Of a DNA stretch of 64,000 nt, positions 58,444 through 64,000 are shown one piece after another. The notes below the pieces were generated by a model. That model ran no database searches. It saw only the letters and a program-made list of their open reading frames with translations, and had not been told where the DNA came from. Every line of letters begins with the position of its first letter. The first letter of the stretch is position 1. Origin of the DNA: Selenomonas sp. (GTDB taxonomy: Bacteria; Bacillota; Negativicutes; Selenomonadales; Selenomonadaceae); NCBI GenBank assembly GCA_022482925.1, contig JAKVOG010000001.1, positions 248,001 to 312,000 on the forward strand, written 5' to 3'. Made by a program: the position numbers and the translations under genes.

Positions 58444-59316
58444 TCAAATCAACCCATTCAAGCGCCCCAGTTCGTTGAGCTTATCCATCGATAATTTCGT
58501 AAGCTTCACGATCTTCTCCATTGGAAATTTTTCTTTCATTAATTCGACAGCAAGTTCCATACGGGTCTTTTCTGCACCCTTTTCCATTCCTTTTTCTATT
58601 CCTTTTTCTATTCCTTCTTCCAGCCATACTTCTTTAGCTGTATCCAGGTTCCATTCTATATTCACCATGTCATAGACCTCCTTCACTTTCTCTTCCAAGA
58701 AATCTTTCATGATATTATTCGCAAGGCAATAGTCGATCGCCTCTGCGATTGCCTGGGCCAGGCGCTGCTTCTGCTGTATATTCGACCGTACACGGCTCAC
58801 GAAGATGCTGTAGTCACGAAGGGCCCGGCAATGTTTCAGCAGCCGTTTATTTTCTTCGTAGTTGATGTTGTATACCTTCACGTTCAGTTCCAGCGCTCCG
58901 CTGTCTGCCGCAAAGGCATCGGAAAGATGCAGCTCGCTTTCCTCCGGCTCATCCTTGGCTCCATTGTAGAATACATAGAACTTCGGCGCAGGAATCTTCA
59001 CCACTCGTTCCCGATAGGCCAGACGTTCATCAACGATTTTCTGATACAGCTTGCTGATGTAGAACAAGCAGCGCAACGGCATATTCTCATTGACGGTGCT
59101 CTGATGCTCCAGCAGGATGATGTACTGATCCCGGAACCGGAATGAGATATCATTCTTCAGGTCGTTGAAGAACGTCCCCTTCAACGTCGTGATCTGTATC
59201 TCTTTCGTACTGGTGTAGTCCGTTCCTTCCAAAGCGTTATACAGTGAGAGCAGATTCTTCTTGTTTTTGAAGATGCTGCGAAACAATGAATCCCGATAAT
59301 TCCGTTTTGCTTTCAT
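58444..59316 (-). CDS. Rpn-family recombination-promoting nuclease (PD-(D/E)XK)
   Basis: 290 residues. N-terminal SLFRSIFKNKKNLLSLYNAL, nuclease core DISFRFRDQYIILLEHQS and RCLFYISKLYQKIV, and a C-terminal region with tandem GIEKGIEKGMEKGAEK units then a small helical end (PMEKIVKLTKLSMDKLNEL), all typical of Rpn/PDDEXK-transposase proteins. In E. coli Rpn proteins nick DNA and raise recombination. Not a classic transposon: no terminal repeats seen around it. Confidence 0.87.
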   Translation of the reverse strand: MKAKRNYRDSLFRSIFKNKKNLLSLYNALEGTDYTSTKEIQITTLKGTFFNDLKNDISFRFRDQYIILLEHQSTVNENMPLRCLFYISKLYQKIVDERLAYRERVVKIPAPKFYVFYNGAKDEPEESELHLSDAFAADSGALELNVKVYNINYEENKRLLKHCRALRDYSIFVSRVRSNIQQKQRLAQAIAEAIDYCLANNIMKDFLEEKVKEVYDMVNIEWNLDTAKEVWLEEGIEKGIEKGMEKGAEKTRMELAVELMKEKFPMEKIVKLTKLSMDKLNELGRLNGLI

Positions 59317-59403
59317 ACTGCCACCTGCCTTCCCGTTCAGCTATATTATATCATATTCCCCAGTCCCATAAACCGAAAGTTTCCGGGTATTCCCTGTCCG
59401 TGC

Positions 59404-59428
59404 GGAACAGAGAACCGTCCCCTGTTCC
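59404..59428. repeat. REP-like short palindrome
   Basis: GGAACAG/CTGTTCC arms around AGAACCGTCCC; read on the minus strand it contains GGGGACGGTTCTCTGTTCC, a motif I recall as common beside REP-type elements in Firmicutes and relatives. Single copy in this window. Confidence 0.45.
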
Positions 59429-59445
59429 CCCCCATTACATACGAC

Positions 59446-59482
59446 AAAAGCGCGGATCCTTCCTGACGGGATCCGCGCTTCT
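59446..59482 (-). terminator. Terminator after autotransporter 2
   Basis: AAGCGCGGATCC/GGATCCGCGCTT stem with an 9-nt loop, followed by TTTGTCG on the minus strand. Confidence 0.82.
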
Positions 59483-59533
59483 GTCTTTTTTCTTGTCGCT
59501 TATAGATGGGTGTGCCGGCGTGCGGGGTTCCTC

Positions 59534-62500
59534 TTAGATGAACATGTACTTCAGTCCGATGTTGGCTACTGCACCTTGATGGCGACCAGCAAAGCCACGC
59601 AGGTTCAAGTCTATCTCCCACGGGTTGTGCTCGGTGGCCTCCAGCTTATAGCCGAGTTCAATCATGCCGCTGGCCCCCTTGGTGCTCGCAGCGCGGATGG
59701 CTCCGCTCATTCCACCGGCACTGACCGTACCGGTCGACTTACCGTCGAACTCGTAGTCGAACGCGCCGCCATAGTAGAGCTTCCACGCACCATGCTGCTG
59801 GTTCAGGCGGAAACCGAGGCGCATCTGCTTGCTGCTCACGGCATCGATGTCGAAATGATTGTTACCCAGGTCATAGCTCATGGCTGCATTCTTGTTGAAG
59901 AAGTACTTGCCGTACACGTCGAGCGTCCGATTGCTGCTGAGCTGGCAGATCTTGCCGATGCCCAGGTGCCAGCCATAGTAGCTGCTCGACTTGTCATAGC
60001 CATAGGCCTGCTTGGTCGCCGTGTCATAGAGCACGTTGCGTGCCTCGTTGTTCATGCGGCCGGTATGGACGCTGCTCTCGGCATAGACCCTGGTCGGCAG
60101 CTCATAGCGCAGGTAGAGTCCCCCGCCATTGTAGCGCAGGCGGCCGCTGCCGTAGTGGCTCGTCTCAGCCTGCTCGTTGTAGGTCGTGTAGTTGCCACGA
60201 CCTCCCTCGTAGTAGAGCGCATACTCGAAGAGCGAGTCTCCCTTCACCTTGTGCCGTGCTCCGGCTCCCATCGTAGCCTGCCAGAGGCGCGTGGTCACGC
60301 TGCTGCCGGTCTTGAACTTGTTGCTGCCGCCGCCGATGTTCGAGAATGTCGTGGTATCTCCCCCCGCGGCGTTGCCCGTGACGTTCGCAAAGGCCGCGCC
60401 GGCTGTCTCGACTGTATCGGCTGCTCCCGTGGAGACTGCCCCAATGGCTGCTGCTGCCCCAATCACGGAATGATGGCTCTGCTCGCTGCCGCTGGTACTC
60501 CCGTTCTTGATCGTGTAGAGGATATTGCCCTGATCATAAGAGGCAGTCCCTTTACCAGTGAGGGCACCGTTGATCGTGAACGAGGTCTCCCCGGCAGCTG
60601 CTTGCAGGTTGCTTTCCTTCAGGTTGCTCGCGCTGGCCGTCTTGAGCAGCGTCATCTTATATTCCCCGTTCGCCTTGATCGCCTTATCCAGGCTGTCCGA
60701 CGTGAATGCGATGTCCTTCGTATTGACGACCGTCGCCGAAAGGTCCAGAGCCTTCTGGGAGAGATCCAGCAACGTACCACCCGTATCCCAGATCACGCCG
60801 CTGCCGAAGGTGATGCTCTCCACATTGTCGAGCGTGTAGTCGAGCTTCGTATCGCTCGTCGCGGCGACCGTACCCGAGACGAGCGCCGTCACGCCAGCGG
60901 CAGGCGCGACCTCATAGTCTTTCGTCACCTGCGTCAGGGACGAGCCGGTCAGGCCGCCCTTCACCGTTTCCAGCAGGTTCGTCGAGGTGCCGAGCTCATC
61001 CCAGGTCACACCGCTGAGGCTCAGATCCGAGGCATCGATGGCGGGTCTGCTCATCGTCTCCGTCGAGAGCGTACGCCCCGTGCCCCAGGCCATATCCCCG
61101 AGCTTGATGCTCGTGACGTCCTTAGAGCCGAAGGTCGCCGTGAGCTTGCGGTTCGTCTGGTCGTTGGCATAGCTGTAGGACTGCTTGCCGCTGATCGTCA
61201 CGCCATTGCTCGCATCTTCAAAAGCGATTGACGAGGCCGTGTCTACGGTTCCCGTCAGGGAGAGGTTCTTCCAGCCCGCATCGCTCATACTCGTGCCGTC
61301 GATGAGCGTCATCGACTCGCCAGCCACAGCCGTCCCCGAGGTGAAGTGGATGCCCGACTGATCCAGCGTGGTCCCGCTGGCAAACTCTTCCCCGGTCCTC
61401 GTCGTGAAAGCCGTAGTGCCTGCAGACCAGGCAACCTTCGTCGCATCGATGCCGGTGATCGTCGCATCGCCAAGAGTGCAGGTAATCGCATTGGCCGTCG
61501 TCTGGAAGGTATCCGTCATCGTCCCGGTCATGGTCAGGCCATCCTGCGTCTCCGACATAGGAATCGTCGGGACCGTCGGCAGTTTCACCTTGTCCGTCGG
61601 CAACGTACCATCCGTCACGCTCAACAGCGTCATCGTATCGCCCGTAGTCAAGGTCCCGGTCAGGGTCATGTTCGTGAGATCCAGACTGCTGACGTTGCTG
61701 AGGCTGCCCACGGTCAGGTAGGTACCCCCGTTCTCCCAGGGAGTCGCATAGAAGTTCACGGAATCGAAGTTGTTCAGCGATGCCAACGAACGGCTGCCCG
61801 TACTCGGAGTCCAGGCCGAGGCGGTACCCGTCATACTATCATAGCCGAGATTCAGGTTATTGCCGCTGGCTGTAAATGCACCTATGGCCTCCTCCTCTCT
61901 CTGATAACCATATAGTTGATCTCCAGAGTCCAGCACCGCACTGCCCCAGATGTTGATCTGATTATCCGTTGCCAAAGTCCCACGAAAGCTAAATCCACCA
62001 TAAATAGCAGATCTGACCGTTCCCCCACTGATATTCACGACATTGTTTTTTATCTCAGTAGAGCCGCGGCCGCCTTCGATTCCTCCATTTGCATCAATCT
62101 CGTCACTGACAACTTGACCGCCGCTGATATTCACCGTATTGCTGTCAGCGACGGTATGCGCAGAACCACCGACAATCCATATCCACGTATTTGAAATGGT
62201 GCCCCCACTGATATCGACGCTGTTTTTTGTAGCAGAACCACCACCGCTATTTCCACCTGCTAGTAATTGATCATTACATGATGGCGTGATCTTACCAGCA
62301 CGGATATCAAGCTTATTCTCCGAAACGCTCCCTCCGGAGTTGCTATAACCGCCATAAAGGCCGTCCGTATCCACCACTGGTTCATTCTTCTCGGCGTCGG
62401 CCTGGATTATGACGGCATTATGGGTCGCTGCCCCACTGTTCGTGTAGCCGCCTGCAATGGCATCCGTTAAAGTAAGCTGGCTCCCCCCTTCTATCGTCAC

Positions 62501-63011
62501 GACCGACTCTGATACCTTGCCGCTGTCACTAGATGCTGCTGTCAACCAGCTACCCCCAGTAATCACGGCCTTGTCCGTGACCGTCAAGGCCACCTTGTCG
62601 TAATCGTTAGCATCTGTTCCAGATAAAGTCCCGCTTGCCGTGATTTCGATAGGATCACCAATTGTCTGGTCAATCACCGCGTCAATCACCGCGCCATCGA
62701 TGGTCAAGGTCTTCCCGTCACTCAATCCACCAGTCACATCAGTGCTGAAAACAAGCGGACTGTCCGTCGTACCACCTTTCAGTGTCGTGCCCTCATTCGT
62801 GAAGGTGAGGTGGCCCGGATTGTCGGCCTCATACGCAGCATTCAGTATTATAGCCCCACTCTCTCCAGCCTGCGCCACGCCCGGCAGCAGGCCACAGCAG
62901 CCGCCCATGAGGGCGAGTGCCACCGCAAACCTCAGTTTGTCTTTCGGGGGGGGCAATGGTACGTAGTCTGTTTGTTCCGACTTTTCTCCCTGCATCAATC
63001 TGTTCTTCCAT
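59534..63011 (-). CDS. Autotransporter 2, with a C8 tract that puts its start out of frame
   Basis: About 1159 residues. The best start is ATG 63011, directly after AAGGAGACAAC, reading MEEQIDAGRKVGTNRLRTIAPP. A run of eight Cs (62946-62953) then shifts the frame; with seven Cs it would continue PKDKLRFAVALALMGG into a signal peptide ending PGVAQA. In the given sequence the long frame only connects to weak upstream starts such as ATG 63058. The passenger is rich in GG and ISGG turns, as in beta-helical adhesins. The barrel (about 59534-60300, GAGARHKVKGD ... NLRGFAGRHQGAVANIGLKYMFI split over its end) closes the protein. It has a roughly 290-bp leader with no other gene. Confidence 0.87.
62946..62953 (-). 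repeat. C8 homopolymer in the signal-peptide region of autotransporter 2
   Basis: Eight Cs on the coding strand between the ribosome-site-linked ATG and the signal peptide. Changing length by one base switches the frame. Confidence 0.9.
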
Positions 63012-63300
63012 GTTGTCTCCTTCTTTCTCCATGAATCGAAAGGTTCCTTGATATCCATCCCTTGCGTCTGTCCAGAGCATGCACCGTCCAGGCATCCCGC
63101 CTGGGTGCTCATGTAGAGTATCGGTGAAACAGGGCATCTGCTTAAGTATTTTTTTCGATGGGACTGGGGGCTATTCCTGCCTGCGGACGTAAAAAACAGC
63201 AATCAGGGCGGGGCGGGCTTGATGGATCAATCCCCTACGGGGTAATGGATATTTGAGCTCGTGGGGCTTCGCTTCGGTCACGTCCATCGAGTCAACGGGG

Positions 63301-63372
63301 AAAAAGAGGCCGGGCACGGATAAGATTCCCTTCATCCTCATGAGAGAACTCTTATCCATACCCGGCCTCTTC
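63301..63372 (-). terminator. Terminator after the 63397 gene
   Basis: AGAGGCCGGG/CCCGGCCTCT outer stem extended by GGATAAG/CTTATCC, with TTTTT on the minus strand. Confidence 0.88.
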
Positions 63373-63396
63373 CTGATGTATCTCTTACATCAGTGA

Positions 63397-63738
63397 TTAT
63401 TTGCTTTTATGATGGTTATGAATCTCATAATCCGTCTTGATATTGTTCATCTCTCTATCATGACGTTTCTGCTCATTCGTCAGCTGCTGGTCGTATTCCT
63501 TATCACCAATCTGATTCTTGTTATGCTGATAACGGATGGCACGGACATTCATGTTGTGCTTCGTCTCTTCTTCATGCATACGATGACTGTACTCATTCGT
63601 CGTGCCATCGGCATATGTCTGCTGTGGCTTCTGACGATGTGAAGCTTCCGAGACAGACGACAGCGAAATACTGGCAATACCGAAGCTCATCATGCCGGCC
63701 AGTGCGACCGCCGTAATCTTCTTTGTGCTGATTTTCAT
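63397..63738 (-). CDS. Small secreted His-rich protein, unknown
   Basis: 113 residues. Signal peptide MKISTKKITAVALAGMMSFG... with cleavage near SEASHR. The mature part is polar and charged, rich in His, Asn, Gln and Lys (EYSHRMHEEETKHNMNVR, NHHKSK), probably helical. No family recognised; metal binding is only a guess from the His content. Single gene with its own terminator. Confidence 0.7.
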   Translation of the reverse strand: MKISTKKITAVALAGMMSFGIASISLSSVSEASHRQKPQQTYADGTTNEYSHRMHEEETKHNMNVRAIRYQHNKNQIGDKEYDQQLTNEQKRHDREMNNIKTDYEIHNHHKSK

Positions 63739-63868
63739 TATTGTTACCCCTTTTCACCTATATACCCAAATGGTTATCATCGCTTCATCAAGAGTAAGTA
63801 TAGGTTCATGAGGTTGGATGATTATTAGACCTGTATACATATTACATTAATTTCAAATTAATTAATAA

Positions 63869-64000
63869 TTAGAAAGTCTTCCCATCCCCGAAGATCGTAT
63901 GGCTGCTCTTCTGATGCTTATGGCTTTCCTTCTTGTCCTGGACCTGACCGATATAGCCTGGCTGCAGGATATTCAATGATTTCAGCACATCGCCGACCCG
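63869..64000 (-). CDS. C-terminal fragment of an unknown protein (runs off the right edge)
   Basis: 43 codons to a TAA at 63869-63871: RVGDVLKSLNILQPGYIGQV, then a His/Lys/Ser-rich stretch (KKESHKHQKSSH) and FGDGKTF. Same strand as the neighbouring His-rich secreted protein, to whose polar end it is similar in composition. Identity cannot be judged from this fragment. Confidence 0.55.
   Translation of the reverse strand, partial: RVGDVLKSLNILQPGYIGQVQDKKESHKHQKSSHTIFGDGKTF

Noticed and set aside
59510-61231. Plus-strand frame of 573 codons
   Set aside because: Antisense to the autotransporter 2 barrel; Arg/Ala/His-rich composition typical of shadow frames in GC-rich DNA.
63171-63359. 62-residue minus-strand frame between the His-rich protein and autotransporter 2
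   Set aside because: Begins within the terminator stem; no ribosome site or recognisable sequence.

Overview
The window looks like a diderm Firmicute of the Negativicutes, most likely a gut or rumen member of the Selenomonadaceae (inference). Two observations drive this. First, it carries two large type V autotransporters (outer-membrane beta-barrels) at its two ends. Second, it carries a Bacillus-like housekeeping cluster yaaR-holB-ricT-trmN6-rsmI, metG-tatD and a YabE-like 3D-domain gene. Anaerobic traits fit: [FeFe]-hydrogenase maturases HydE and HydF, a GH28 pectinase, the siroheme-dependent heme enzymes AhbC and AhbD, and BrnQ, SstT and POT uptake systems. Most genes are on the minus strand.

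Layout. 1-4.8 kb: autotransporter 1 (C-terminus off the left edge) preceded by a GT8 glycosyltransferase. 4.9-11 kb: SstT, RfbD-like reductase, an OmpR/HK pair, a hotdog thioesterase and LysR. 11.2-13.8 kb (plus strand): orphan DhaL, GltX and three tandem tRNA-Glu. 13.8-24.1 kb: beta-lactamase-like protein, zinc-ribbon membrane protein, TauE (plus), ROK kinase, HydE, secreted proteins, MetA, GH28 and HydF. 24.2-30.1 kb: small unknowns, a PHP phosphatase, a HAD phosphatase, AhbD, AhbC and TetR. 30.3-33.4 kb: tRNA-Arg, a POT transporter, an unknown gene and a five-tRNA array. 33.7-43.2 kb: a membrane protein with a possible RelA/SpoT-like domain, asparaginase, HAD phosphatase, a YesNM two-component system and a three-gene ABC importer. 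43.4-49.2 kb: a YgbA-like protein, BrnQ, an NTF2/PAS/GGDEF/EAL protein and the 3D-domain protein. 49.4-56.6 kb: the housekeeping cluster. 56.6-63 kb: a truncated hybrid kinase beside Rpn nuclease genes, then autotransporter 2. 63.4-64 kb: small secreted proteins.

A global caution: at least ten genes, including the essential gltX and metG, are broken by single-base indels whose correction restores textbook proteins, and one ABC ATPase has an in-frame TGA. Several indels lie in homopolymers. The simplest reading is residual sequencing error, so I annotate full-length genes with the lesion noted. One homopolymer case, a C8 tract in the signal-peptide region of autotransporter 2, is also a plausible phase-variation switch. 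I did not find a clearly new multi-gene system. The best candidates for novelty are the possible RelA/SpoT-like exported protein, the C8 tract, the arginine-rich RicT tail and the truncated kinase next to Rpn genes.
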